The position numbers and the translations under genes were made by a program. Below, piece after piece: positions 11,131 to 19,117 of a stretch of DNA of 64,000 bases (positions are counted from its first letter, which is position 1; every line of letters begins with the position of its first letter). The stretch is from Corynebacterium kefirresidentii (GTDB lineage Bacteria; Actinomycetota; Actinomycetes; Mycobacteriales; Mycobacteriaceae). Below the pieces are notes generated by a model. It saw nothing but the letters and a program-made list of their open reading frames with translations. It was not told the origin of the DNA and did not search any database. The stretch is from the NCBI GenBank assembly GCA_002154655.1, contig NGUZ01000001.1:496001-560000 (forward strand), given 5' to 3'.

Positions 11131-11913
11131 ATGCCCTTTTTCTATTTATGGATTTGGATTTTTATTGTGTCACAGCTTTCTCTCACCCCCGCCCGCAAGG
11201 CCATGGTCATCGCGGGTGCATTAGTCGTAGCCGCGACTTGGATTTACCTGGTGCTTTTGCGCCCCACGGACTGGCATTCTGTTGCTGGTTCGACTGAAGC
11301 GCTCGTTACCCTGAGCGGCTATCTTATCGGCGCCGCGCTCCTGCTTGCTGGCACCGTGCCGGCTTTACCAGCGCGTACCATTGCCATCATCCCGGTGGCG
11401 CTGGTCCTTAATATTGTCGTTGGTGAAATCATTGGTTCAATCGGCATCCCTCTCTATATCGATTCCGTGGGAACTATCCTGGTAGCCGCGCTTGCCGGTC
11501 CCATTGCTGGCTTGGCTACCGGCACGCTGTCTTCTGTCGTCTGGGGCTTGCTCAACCCCGCTGCTTTGCCTTTCGCTGCAGTGTCCGCCGCCACGGGATT
11601 CCTATCCGGATTCGTCATCAAGAAGGGCGCATTTACCAAGGTATGGTGGGTTATTCTCAGCGGCGCCGTCATAGGCATTGTCTCCGGCATGCTCGCCGCC
11701 CCTGTCGCTGCCTTTGTTTATGGCGGTACTGCGGGTCTTGGTACGGGCGCGGTTGTTTCGCTCTTTCGCGAGCTGGGCAATTCCCTTATCGCCTCGGTTA
11801 CCCTGCAGTCCTTCATCTCAGATCCCCTGGATAAAGCGCTGGTTTTCCTTATCGTCTGGGCAGCGGTAAAAGCTTTGCCGCAACGCACCCGTGAATCGCT
11901 GCAATCACGCTGA
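11131..11913 (+). CDS. ECF transporter S component (substrate-binding membrane subunit)
   Basis: A hydrophobic protein of about 260 residues with the architecture of ECF-family S components: about six membrane helices, and the family-like run PLYIDSVGTILVAAL followed by GPIAGLATG. S components bind a vitamin-like or nucleobase-like substrate and toggle in the membrane. The substrate is not evident here; the upstream nucleoside hydrolase hints at a nucleoside or base. Start choice is uncertain: ATG at 11131, or GTG at 11167 giving a start MSQLSLTPARKA, or an even longer frame. The stop overlaps the next start (TGATG). Confidence 0.8.
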   Translation: MPFFYLWIWIFIVSQLSLTPARKAMVIAGALVVAATWIYLVLLRPTDWHSVAGSTEALVTLSGYLIGAALLLAGTVPALPARTIAIIPVALVLNIVVGEIIGSIGIPLYIDSVGTILVAALAGPIAGLATGTLSSVVWGLLNPAALPFAAVSAATGFLSGFVIKKGAFTKVWWVILSGAVIGIVSGMLAAPVAAFVYGGTAGLGTGAVVSLFRELGNSLIASVTLQSFISDPLDKALVFLIVWAAVKALPQRTRESLQSR

Positions 11914-12605
11914 TGAGCCGCCTTCATCCTGCCACCGTAGTCACCATTGCGGCCTGCGGCTGGATTCTTACCTTGGCGCTGAACACCCCAGTGGCGTCGG
12001 CAAGCGTCATGCTCGTTGCCCTTGCCTGCGGTACTGTATCTACCCGCAACGCCTCCGTGATTTTGACTACGCTTGCACTGAGCGTACCAGCGGCCCTTTC
12101 CATGCTGGTCATTCATGCTCCCTACGGGGACACCCCAGTTGCGCCTCTGCTTACTGCCGACGGCCTGATGCTCGCCGGTAGCCTCAGCCTCCGCTTCTGT
12201 GCGCTCATGGCCTGCTTCATCGCAGCAATGGCGGCGCTGCGCATCGCGGATATCGCCAAATGGCTGCAAATCTCCCGCGCCGGACACAAGGTGGCGTATG
12301 TGGTTGGTTCCTCCCTCCAGACCTTGCCCCAAGGTGCGCATGCCTGGCGATGCGTCCGTGAAGCCAACCAATTGGCCGGAATCACCATAACCTGGCGCAA
12401 TACTATCTCTCGCGTCATTATTCCTGTCATCGCTCGCCTCCTCATCCAAGGAACTCAACGCGGCCAAGCCCTGGCCGCCATCGGGTTCGACCAGGAAGGG
12501 CAACGCAGCTTATTGCGGCCCGTTGCCGATTCCAGGTTGTCCCGAGTCTTACGCTTCCTCATCCCGCTAGTGTGCCTTGCGGTGGTGATTGCTAGATGGA
12601 TCTAG
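11913..12605 (+). CDS. ECF transporter T component (CbiQ/EcfT-like)
   Basis: A 230-residue membrane protein of the EcfT/CbiQ family, which couples ATPase movement to the S component. Several hydrophobic segments are seen before residue 110 and one at the C-terminus. The two cytoplasmic coupling helices normally carrying Ala-Arg-Gly motifs are recognisable but altered: EANQLAG (residues 150-156) and GQALAAIG (184-191). The gene overlaps the S-component gene by one base and the ATPase gene by 10 bases, a strongly coupled arrangement. Confidence 0.85.
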   Translation: MSRLHPATVVTIAACGWILTLALNTPVASASVMLVALACGTVSTRNASVILTTLALSVPAALSMLVIHAPYGDTPVAPLLTADGLMLAGSLSLRFCALMACFIAAMAALRIADIAKWLQISRAGHKVAYVVGSSLQTLPQGAHAWRCVREANQLAGITITWRNTISRVIIPVIARLLIQGTQRGQALAAIGFDQEGQRSLLRPVADSRLSRVLRFLIPLVCLAVVIARWI

Positions 12606-13732
12606 CCCACCTTCGCCCCACCCCTGGGGCCATCGTCCAGGTACTCGTCGATCCTGATAAAGCAGTAGAAGATGTTGCAGCGCAGCTAGCGGAATCTTTA
12701 TCCACCGCAGCAATCATCGGCACGGATGCTTCCGCACAAATTAGTTTCCTGCGCGAGACCTGTATTGAAGAAGTAGTACTAGGCTTGGAAAACGCGGGTG
12801 TTCCTGCGGAGGAGATGCAAGTCCGCGGGGACCATATGCTTAGCGCAGTGGGCCTTTCTGCCTACTGTGAACATGACCCCGCGCAGCTGTCTGGCGGCCA
12901 AACTCGCAGATTAGCCGTAGCCTGTGTGGCCATCCGCGAGCCCGCGATCATGATCATTTGTGAACCCGCAGCTGGCCTCGATTCAGAGTCGCGCGCACAA
13001 GTGATTAACCTTCTGCAGGCAATGCCGCATACCTGCGTTATTGCGGTATCGAGTACTACCTGGCCAGAGCTAGGCGGAGAAATCATAGGAACAGAACCAC
13101 TCGTAGCACCCCTCAACCTGCCGCGGGTATATGCGCGCGGGCGGCAGGGGAGCATAGGCCCGCTAATTGCCCAGCGAGGACCAAAGAAGAAAAGGTGGTG
13201 GCAATTTTCCCAGCCCACCGGAACAACCTTTAGCGTCGGACCTGTAGAAATCCCCACCGAGGAAGCCGGGGTGACGTGGTTGCGCGGTGATAATGGTAGC
13301 GGTAAAACGTCGCTCTTGCGCGCCGCCGCCGGGCTTGATGGCGGGGGAGTTGTACGAAATCTTCCCGCCCTTGCTATGCAGTCGCCGTTTGACCAGGCGG
13401 CATTTTCCACAGTGGAGGAATTTCTACCCAATGAAGCTTTGCGCAACCTGCTGGGATTAAATCCTGCTGATCATCCCTTAGATTTGTCATCATCACGCCT
13501 GCGGCTTGCGCAAGTGGCCCACGTTATTGGGCAGCACCGCCAGAAGGTGCTGCTCGACGAGCCAGATACCTTGCTTTCCGCCGCGGACCGATGGCTCATG
13601 CACCAACTAATCCACTACGGCCTACAGTCCGGCAGTGCCTTAGTGGTTACTTGCCATGATCCGCAGTTTGTGGCGGAAATATCAACCTATGCCCAAGTCA
13701 CGGAAAAGAAATTACCGTCACCGCGCCGCTGA
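12596..13732 (+). CDS. Fused double ABC ATPase of ECF transporter, halves with complementary defects
   Basis: A 378-residue protein with two ABC-type halves. Half 1 (about 1-180) has no Walker A; it keeps a Q-loop-like region (41-53), an intact signature LSGGQTRR (98-105), Walker B IMIICEP with Cys122 in place of Asp, and serine where the switch histidine belongs (VSSTT, about 151-155). Half 2 (about 210-378) has an intact Walker A GDNGSGKTS (231-239), Q-loop Q262, Walker B KVLLDEP (D321, E322) and switch H354, but its signature is degraded to LSSSRLRLAQ (297-306). Pairing half-2 Walker A with half-1 signature would give exactly one competent composite site. It overlaps the T component by 10 nt. 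Confidence 0.88.
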   Translation: MDLAHLRPTPGAIVQVLVDPDKAVEDVAAQLAESLSTAAIIGTDASAQISFLRETCIEEVVLGLENAGVPAEEMQVRGDHMLSAVGLSAYCEHDPAQLSGGQTRRLAVACVAIREPAIMIICEPAAGLDSESRAQVINLLQAMPHTCVIAVSSTTWPELGGEIIGTEPLVAPLNLPRVYARGRQGSIGPLIAQRGPKKKRWWQFSQPTGTTFSVGPVEIPTEEAGVTWLRGDNGSGKTSLLRAAAGLDGGGVVRNLPALAMQSPFDQAAFSTVEEFLPNEALRNLLGLNPADHPLDLSSSRLRLAQVAHVIGQHRQKVLLDEPDTLLSAADRWLMHQLIHYGLQSGSALVVTCHDPQFVAEISTYAQVTEKKLPSPRR

Positions 13733-13740
13733 GCACATGC

Positions 13741-13788
13741 AAAAAGCTCCCGGCTATTGTGCGTTTCGAGTAACAAGCAGCCGGGAGC
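13741..13788 (-). terminator. Intrinsic terminator of acnR
   Basis: Read on the minus strand, a 10-bp stem GCTCCCGGCT/AGCCGGGAGC (13746-13755 with 13779-13788) is followed directly by TTTTT. It lies 18 nt beyond the acnR stop and may also stop plus-strand transcription from the ECF genes. Confidence 0.88.
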
Positions 13789-13806
13789 AGGACTGTTCAG
13801 ACGGGA

Positions 13807-14382
13807 TTAAGACAGATCCGCCTGACCGCCACGGATAGATTGCTCTACTAAGTCAAGGACTTTTTCCAGCTCTGCGGTTTCGCCCAAGGCGAGCCGGTTG
13901 ATGAACCCATCCATAAACACCTCTAGATAGATAGCTAAGGTGTCGATATCAACATCATCGCGCAGGCGGCCCTTGTCCGCATTGGACGCCAAGCGTGCGC
14001 GTACGGCCTCGCCACGAACCGACTGGTTTTCCTTCCACCTAGCGGCGAAGGAAGGATCAGTGCGGAGGAGGGATGTGATTTCCAAGCGAGTGGCTAGCCA
14101 ATCGTGACGCTCAGGATGTTGGAGCATCTCACGCATAACCTCAACCAAGCCATTGTGGGCTACGACCTCGGCCTGACGAGCGGCATCTTCTTGCGCCAAG
14201 GCAAGAAAGAGAGACTCTTTGTCACCAAAGTGGTGAAAGATTGCGCCGCGGGACTTGCCCGTTGCCTGTTCTAGTAGACGAACTGTAGCTCCCTCGTACC
14301 CGTGCTCTGCAAAACACCGGCGAGCGCCTACGAGAATGTCGTGCCGACGGCGGCTGAGTTCAGATTCGCTGACGATTGGCAT
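13807..14382 (-). CDS. acnR: AcnR, TetR-family repressor of aconitase
   Basis: A 191-residue TetR-type regulator. The N-terminal helix-turn-helix region ILVGARRCFAEHGYEGATVRLLEQATGKSRG-type sequence (about 12-45) followed by AIFHHFGDKESLFLALA closely resembles C. glutamicum AcnR, which represses acn and binds citrate-Mg as co-ligand. I use the ATG at 14382, because AAGGAG lies 10 nt upstream; a TTG at 14391 is an alternative. It is encoded downstream of acn on the same strand, and the AcnR operator is found in the acn promoter. Confidence 0.93.
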   Translation of the reverse strand: MPIVSESELSRRRHDILVGARRCFAEHGYEGATVRLLEQATGKSRGAIFHHFGDKESLFLALAQEDAARQAEVVAHNGLVEVMREMLQHPERHDWLATRLEITSLLRTDPSFAARWKENQSVRGEAVRARLASNADKGRLRDDVDIDTLAIYLEVFMDGFINRLALGETAELEKVLDLVEQSIRGGQADLS

Positions 14383-14463
14383 GGTAGGCAACTCTCCTTA
14401 ATGGGGAACGTCTAAAGAATAATAAATCAGTAATGTTGAATAAGAATAAAATCTATGCGACGA

Positions 14464-14514
14464 AACGCGGGGCCGCAGCGCCCTCTACTGGGGAGGGCGG
14501 TGCAACCCCGCGTT
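14464..14514 (-). terminator. Candidate terminator hairpin between acn and acnR
   Basis: A large GC-rich hairpin: AACGCGGGG (14464-14472) pairs with CCCCGCGTT (14506-14514), with an inner CGCCCTC/GAGGGCG stem. Read on the minus strand it is followed by TTTCGTC, so it could end acn transcription and separate it from acnR, which has its own AT-rich upstream region (14400-14460). Confidence 0.5.
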
Positions 14515-14574
14515 ATCGACCGAACCTAGGCCCTTAGCCCCTTAAGGGGGGCTTAAGGATTGTGCGAAAAGCGC

Positions 14575-17388
14575 CTAGCTCTTGACCATCTGGCGCAGGA
14601 CGTACTGCAGGATGCCGCCGTGGCGGAAGTAGTCAGCCTCACCCGGGGTGTCAATGCGGACGTCAGCGTCAAACTCGACGGTTTCGCCGGACTCCTTGGT
14701 GGCGGTGACGTGGACGGTCTTCGGGATGGAGCCTTCATTGAAGGCGGTGATGCCCTCAATATCGAAGGATTCAGTGCCATCCAGTCCCAAGGACTCGTGG
14801 GACTCGCCCTGTGGGAACTGCAGTGGGATAACGCCCATGCCGATCAGGTTGGAACGGTGGATGCGCTCGAAGGACTCAGTGATTACAGCCTTTACGCCAA
14901 GCAGGTTGGTGCCCTTTGCAGCCCAGTCACGGGAGGAACCAGTGCCGTATTCCTTACCAGCGATGACTACCAGCGGAATGCCGGCTTCCTTATAGTTCTG
15001 GCAAGCGTCGAAGATGAAGGCCTGTGGGCCGCCTTCCTGGGTAAAGTCACGGGTGTAGCCACCAGTGACATCGACCAGCTGGTTAGCCAGGCGAATATTC
15101 GCAAAGGTACCGCGCATCATAACCTCGTGGTTACCACGGCGAGAGCCCAGGGAGTTGTAGTCCTTGCGTGCAACGCCGTTTTCATCAAGGTACTGCGCAG
15201 CTGGGGTGCCTGGCTTAATAGCGGAAGCGGGGGAGATGTGGTCGGTAGTGACGGAATCGCCGAGCTTCGCCAGAACGCGCGCACCCTTGATGTCTTCAAG
15301 CGGGTTTGGCTCGGTAGGCATGCCATCGAAGTAAGGAGCCTTGCGGATGTAGGTGGAATCCTCATCCCACTTGAAGGTCTCGCCTTCCGGCACATCCAAG
15401 TTGCGCCAGGCATCGTCGCCCTTGAAGACGTCGGCGTAGTCAGCCTCGTACATCTCACGAGAGATGGCAGACTGAATGGTGTCCTCGATCTCCTGCGGGG
15501 ATGGCCAGATGTCCTTCAGGTAGACATCGTTGCCTTCCTTATCCTGGCCTAGGGGCTGTGCATCAAAGTCAAAGTCCATGGTGCCGGCAATGGCGTAGGC
15601 AATGACCATGATTGGGGAGGCCAAGTAGTTCATCTTGACGTCCGGAGAGATGCGGCCCTCGAAGTTGCGGTTACCGGAAAGAACCGCGGTGGCGGCAAGG
15701 TCATTTTCATTGATGGCTGCAGAAACCTCATCCGGCAATGGGCCGGAGTTACCGATACAGGTGGTGCAACCGAAACCGGAGAGGTAGAAGCCCATTGCCT
15801 CGAGGTCCTTCCAGAGATCTGCACGCTGGAAGTAACCATCAACAACCTGGGAACCAGGGGCACAGATGGTCTTAACCCACGGCTTGGACTGGAGGCCCTT
15901 TTCTGCTGCCTTGCGAGCAATAAGGCCTGCGCCCACCATCACGGATGGGTTAGAGGTGTTGGTACAGGAAGTGATGGAGGCGATAGCGACCATGCCGTGG
16001 TCCAAGGTGAACTCGCCACCATTCTGGGACTCAACGGTAATCGGGTTGGAGTGACGGCCCTTTGCGCCAATAGCGGAGGACTCGCCGTGGCCTTCGCGGG
16101 CCTTGTTCAAACCGCCGGTGACGTCTTCCATGGCCGGAGCGCCGCCTTCTGCGGACATGCGCCTTGCCTCAACAGAGGTTTCATCGACGCAAACCTCGTC
16201 GGTGGTGTAGTTAGCCAAATCCTTGCGGAACTGCTCCTTGGCCTCGGTCAGCAGGATACGGTCCTGCGGGCGCTTTGGACCAGCAATGGAAGGAACGACG
16301 GTGGACAGGTCCAGCTCGAGGTACTCGGAGTACTTTGCCTCCGGGGCATCCTCTTCCAGCCACATTCCCTGCGCCTTGGCGTATGCTTCAACGCGGTCGA
16401 TCTGCTCCTGTGGGCGGCCGGTGAGCTCGAGGTACTTGGTGGTCTCCTCATCAATTGGGAAGATTGCCGCGGTGGAACCGAACTCAGGGGACATGTTGCC
16501 GATAGTGGCGCGGTTAGCCAGCGGAACGGACTTGACGCCGTTGCCGTAGAATTCTACGAACTTCTGGACAACGCCGTGCTCGCGCAGCATCTCAGTGATG
16601 GTAAGTACGACGTCGGTTGCGGTGACGCCGGTGGGAATCTCACCGGTCAGCTTGAAGCCGACGACCTTCGGGATGAGCATGGATACCGGCTGTCCAAGCA
16701 TCGCAGCCTCTGCCTCGATGCCGCCAACGCCCCAGCCAAGAATGCCCAGGCCGTTTTCCATGGTGGTGTGGGAGTCGGTACCGATACAGGTATCAGGGTA
16801 AGCAAGGCCCTCGTTGTCGAATACAACGCGGGACAGGTACTCGATATTTACCTGGTGGACGATGCCGGTTCCTGGAGGTACAACGCGGAAGTTGGAGAAG
16901 TTCTCAGCACCCCAGCGAAGGAACTGGTAGCGCTCTTCGTTGCGCTGGTACTCAATTTCAACGTTCTTTTCCAGCGCATCGGTGGAGCCGAAGGCCTCAA
17001 CGATGACGGAGTGGTCAATAACCATCTCAGCTGGGTTGAGCGGGTTGACCTGATCCGGAGTACCACCCAAGGCAGAGACAGCCTCACGCATGGTAGCAAG
17101 GTCAACAACGCAAGGAACGCCGGTGAAGTCCTGCATGAGGACGCGTGCTGGGGTGAACTGGATTTCGGTGTCTGGCTCTGCTTCCGGGTCCCAGTTTGCC
17201 AGGGCGTTGATGTGGTCCTTGGTTACGTTCTTGCCGTCCTCATGGCGCAGCAGATTCTCTGCTAGCACCTTGAGGGAGTAAGGCAACTTCTCCAAGCCGG
17301 AGACGGAGTTGATGTCAAAGTAGTCATAAGACTTGCCGTTGACGTCAAGGGTCTTCTTGGCCTCGAAGGAGTTCAAGCTTTCAGTCAC
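14575..17388 (-). CDS. acn: Aconitate hydratase (aconitase A)
   Basis: Aconitase of the IRP/AcnA type interconverts citrate and isocitrate in the TCA cycle using a [4Fe-4S] cluster. The cluster cysteines appear in TSCTNTSNP and in [13 protein letters not shown]; the segment [11 protein letters not shown] and [20 protein letters not shown] C-terminal swivel domain region are also present. Length of about 937 aa fits. Start: GTG at 17388 has GGAG 6 nt upstream; the ATG at 17400 (adding MELP) is the start used for the C. glutamicum protein and remains possible. Upstream frame further to 17529 is unlikely. The gene is under AcnR control by the operator at 17591-17606. Confidence 0.96.
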   Translation of the reverse strand: MTESLNSFEAKKTLDVNGKSYDYFDINSVSGLEKLPYSLKVLAENLLRHEDGKNVTKDHINALANWDPEAEPDTEIQFTPARVLMQDFTGVPCVVDLATMREAVSALGGTPDQVNPLNPAEMVIDHSVIVEAFGSTDALEKNVEIEYQRNEERYQFLRWGAENFSNFRVVPPGTGIVHQVNIEYLSRVVFDNEGLAYPDTCIGTDSHTTMENGLGILGWGVGGIEAEAAMLGQPVSMLIPKVVGFKLTGEIPTGVTATDVVLTITEMLREHGVVQKFVEFYGNGVKSVPLANRATIGNMSPEFGSTAAIFPIDEETTKYLELTGRPQEQIDRVEAYAKAQGMWLEEDAPEAKYSEYLELDLSTVVPSIAGPKRPQDRILLTEAKEQFRKDLANYTTDEVCVDETSVEARRMSAEGGAPAMEDVTGGLNKAREGHGESSAIGAKGRHSNPITVESQNGGEFTLDHGMVAIASITSCTNTSNPSVMVGAGLIARKAAEKGLQSKPWVKTICAPGSQVVDGYFQRADLWKDLEAMGFYLSGFGCTTCIGNSGPLPDEVSAAINENDLAATAVLSGNRNFEGRISPDVKMNYLASPIMVIAYAIAGTMDFDFDAQPLGQDKEGNDVYLKDIWPSPQEIEDTIQSAISREMYEADYADVFKGDDAWRNLDVPEGETFKWDEDSTYIRKAPYFDGMPTEPNPLEDIKGARVLAKLGDSVTTDHISPASAIKPGTPAAQYLDENGVARKDYNSLGSRRGNHEVMMRGTFANIRLANQLVDVTGGYTRDFTQEGGPQAFIFDACQNYKEAGIPLVVIAGKEYGTGSSRDWAAKGTNLLGVKAVITESFERIHRSNLIGMGVIPLQFPQGESHESLGLDGTESFDIEGITAFNEGSIPKTVHVTATKESGETVEFDADVRIDTPGEADYFRHGGILQYVLRQMVKS

Positions 17389-17476
17389 AGGGAGCTCCAT
17401 TCCTTGTTGATAAACAGTGTGTTCTGTTTGGTACTCGTCGTCTGTCGTTACCGCGGGTCGGTGCTCCGCGTCTACG

Positions 17477-17490
17477 GTCACTATTGTGAC
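17477..17490. promoter_or_regulatory. Inverted repeat in the acn leader
   Basis: GTCAC-TATT-GTGAC is a perfect 5-4-5 inverted repeat inside the predicted ~180-nt acn 5' untranslated region. It is not the GlxR form (TGTGA...TCACA) but its everted arrangement. It may be a regulator site or an RNA hairpin; no regulator can be named. Confidence 0.35.
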
Positions 17491-17583
17491 AGGACGCGAC
17501 CATGGGGCCCGCAGTGCTGAAGGCGACAAAGAACGCGATGGTTCACCTAGATATTGTAGAGGCTAAAACCTTCGGTCGCTGCC

Positions 17584-17589
17584 ATTGTA
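17584..17589 (-). promoter_or_regulatory. acn: -10 element of the acn promoter
   Basis: On the minus strand TACAAT lies directly downstream of the AcnR operator. Transcription would start near 17577, giving a long leader before acn. Confidence 0.65.
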
Positions 17590-17590
17590 A

Positions 17591-17606
17591 CAGTACAAGC
17601 GTTCTG
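17591..17606. promoter_or_regulatory. AcnR operator
   Basis: CAGTACAAGCGTTCTG, read on the minus strand as CAGAACGCTTGTACTG, an imperfect inverted repeat (CAG-N-AC...GT-N-CTG). From memory this equals the AcnR site described at the C. glutamicum acn promoter. It adjoins the TACAAT -10 element, so bound AcnR would block RNA polymerase. Confidence 0.88.
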
Positions 17607-17715
17607 TTTCACCTTTTCGGAAAAACTGGCGAGTTGAGGAGTTGGGTCGCCTCAAGCTGCCCGTATCTTGGGGGAGAAGTAGTTTAGGGGCCCTATATAT
17701 AAGGAAGGGATTCGC

Positions 17716-18189
17716 ATGGTTCCCGCAGGGGTAGATATTTCTGACTTGGCGAATCAGCTCAAAGAGGATGGCGTGGCCTATACGGCCACGGCGCTTAGCC
17801 ACGATGCCTCACTCAATGCGGATGTGAGCAAGGGGTTGCGGGACGGCGACGGTGTTGCCGTAGTTGATGTGATGGACGTTCGGGCCCCCGACGTCCGCGA
17901 CATTGCCCAAGAGCTTCAAGATGCCACGGGGTTGAACACGGTCATTGTCCAGACCCCACAGCATGTCTCTTCGGTTAGTGATACTTATAGTCGAGCCGAT
18001 ATTGAGTCAGTACAGGCGCAACTGGCGCCCGGGCTTGACCAGGTGGACCTACTGACTAAGTACTACGGGGGACTAGACCAAATCAGCTTCCCGGTGGCAA
18101 CAATTGTGGGAGCGGTTGCTGTGATTGCTGTGCTTGTCTTGGTTAGCTCTTTTGTGGTGGCAAGCCGACGCAAGTCTGAAGGGCTGTAA
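17716..18189 (+). CDS. Membrane protein encoded next to acn (Rv1476-like)
   Basis: A 157-residue protein with one hydrophobic segment near the C-terminus (about residues 126-150, ISFPVATIVGAVAVIAVLVLV-type) followed by a short basic tail; the preceding ~125 residues lie outside or inside as one soluble domain. Position and topology match M. tuberculosis Rv1476, which likewise sits between acn and the RipA-type hydrolase gene. The function is unknown. The start ATG at 17716 has an AAGGAAGGG site 6 nt upstream, and TATATA-rich sequence just before it is a probable -10 region. It is divergent from acn. Confidence 0.85.
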   Translation: MVPAGVDISDLANQLKEDGVAYTATALSHDASLNADVSKGLRDGDGVAVVDVMDVRAPDVRDIAQELQDATGLNTVIVQTPQHVSSVSDTYSRADIESVQAQLAPGLDQVDLLTKYYGGLDQISFPVATIVGAVAVIAVLVLVSSFVVASRRKSEGL

Positions 18190-18641
18190 GCGGACCCCAG
18201 GGGTATTAAAGGCAGGGCGCCTCGACATTGAGCGCAGGATCCGAGATTCCAAGTAACGCCTCTTGAACAAGGTGGAGACTGTAGGAAAATAGGTTTGTTC
18301 GAAAAAGTTTCGGATAAGTAGCTGAAACTTTTGCGAACCGTTTTAAGAGGAAAGTAATTTACGTAAAGACCACCAGGGGATGGGGTAGAGGTGCCGGGCG
18401 GCGATGAACAAGTTGCTGTCTCGTTTATCCGTAGGAGTAATGAAGGCGTCTAAAACTTGGGCGCCGAAGCAGGGCCCATATCCGATGACAAAACGATTAG
18501 GGGTGTCGGTGAAAGGTTCGGGAAGGGCAGGGGAGGGGGTAAAGTAAACTCTTAGGGGTTGACTCGGGGTGGGGGAGTGGCCGGTTTGCTTCCATACTGT
18601 CCGCAGGGGCCGGTTTGAAGCGTGTGTCTATCCAGTTGGTG

Positions 18642-18657
18642 CGTGACTAAAATCACA
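18642..18657. promoter_or_regulatory. GlxR-like (CRP-family) binding site
   Basis: CGTGACTAAAATCACA fits TGTGA-N6-TCACA with one mismatch. GlxR, the corynebacterial cAMP-dependent regulator, binds such sites, including upstream of cell-wall remodelling genes. The site is about 1.25 kb before the NlpC/P60 gene. Confidence 0.5.
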
Positions 18658-18700
18658 ATAACGGGATGGTAACAAAATCATTGCAGGTTAGGTGCCCATG

Positions 18701-18735
18701 TTGAGTCATGTGAATTAACTTGACTCACGTGAATT
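18701..18735. repeat. Tandem 16-bp direct repeats
   Basis: TTGAGTCATGTGAATT (18701-18716) and TTGACTCACGTGAATT (18720-18735) differ at two positions and are spaced 19 bp start to start, close to two helical turns. This is the arrangement of a cooperative operator on one face of the DNA. Confidence 0.55.
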
Positions 18736-19061
18736 GCGGGAAAATTGTGCGAAACGGGCGTGTCGTGACGTAAGGTTCGGATGTCGACTCAGGGGACATT
18801 TCTTGCTTCCTGGGTTCATGGGCTTAGCCTTGACTGTCACGAGAGAACTCGCACGGGTATGTGGGGAAGCACGCCTCGAGCGAATGATGGAACATCGAGT
18901 GGCCGTTCTTGGAAGTCAATGAACCGGGCTCCATCGAAAGAGATTGGGGATGCAAGTTAAAAACTTGAGCGATTGCAATGTTCGAAAAAATTAAACATCA
19001 ACCCACCTTCCGTTTATGAGGTGAGACGGGTTCATTAGAACTCCACCGTGTGGAACTTTTG

Positions 19062-19117
19062 GTGCGAATCTTTCGATAGGGCAGAGCGCGAAGCTCAGAG
19101 CCACGAAAGGGGCGCAC
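19062..19117 (+). ncRNA. Candidate structured RNA (nested hairpin)
   Basis: Four stacked helices: GTGCG (19062-19066)/CGCAC (19113-19117), CTTTCG (19070-19075)/CGAAAG (19104-19109), GGC/GCC, and GAGC/GCTC closed by a GCGAA loop, separated by asymmetric purine-rich internal loops. It lies about 790 nt before the NlpC/P60 start. It does not match the ydaO consensus that controls related hydrolase genes in other actinobacteria. Confidence 0.35.

Noticed and set aside
15997..17265. Long open frame antisense to acn (422 codons)
   Set aside because: Codon bias of acn leaves the opposite frame open; protein is low-complexity in character and has no start signal. The same holds for antisense frames within sufS, aspA, pyrD and arc.
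18734..18922. Open frame of 62 codons on the plus strand in the same gap
   Set aside because: Overlaps the tandem repeats, Arg/Cys-rich, no good start signal; looks like chance.
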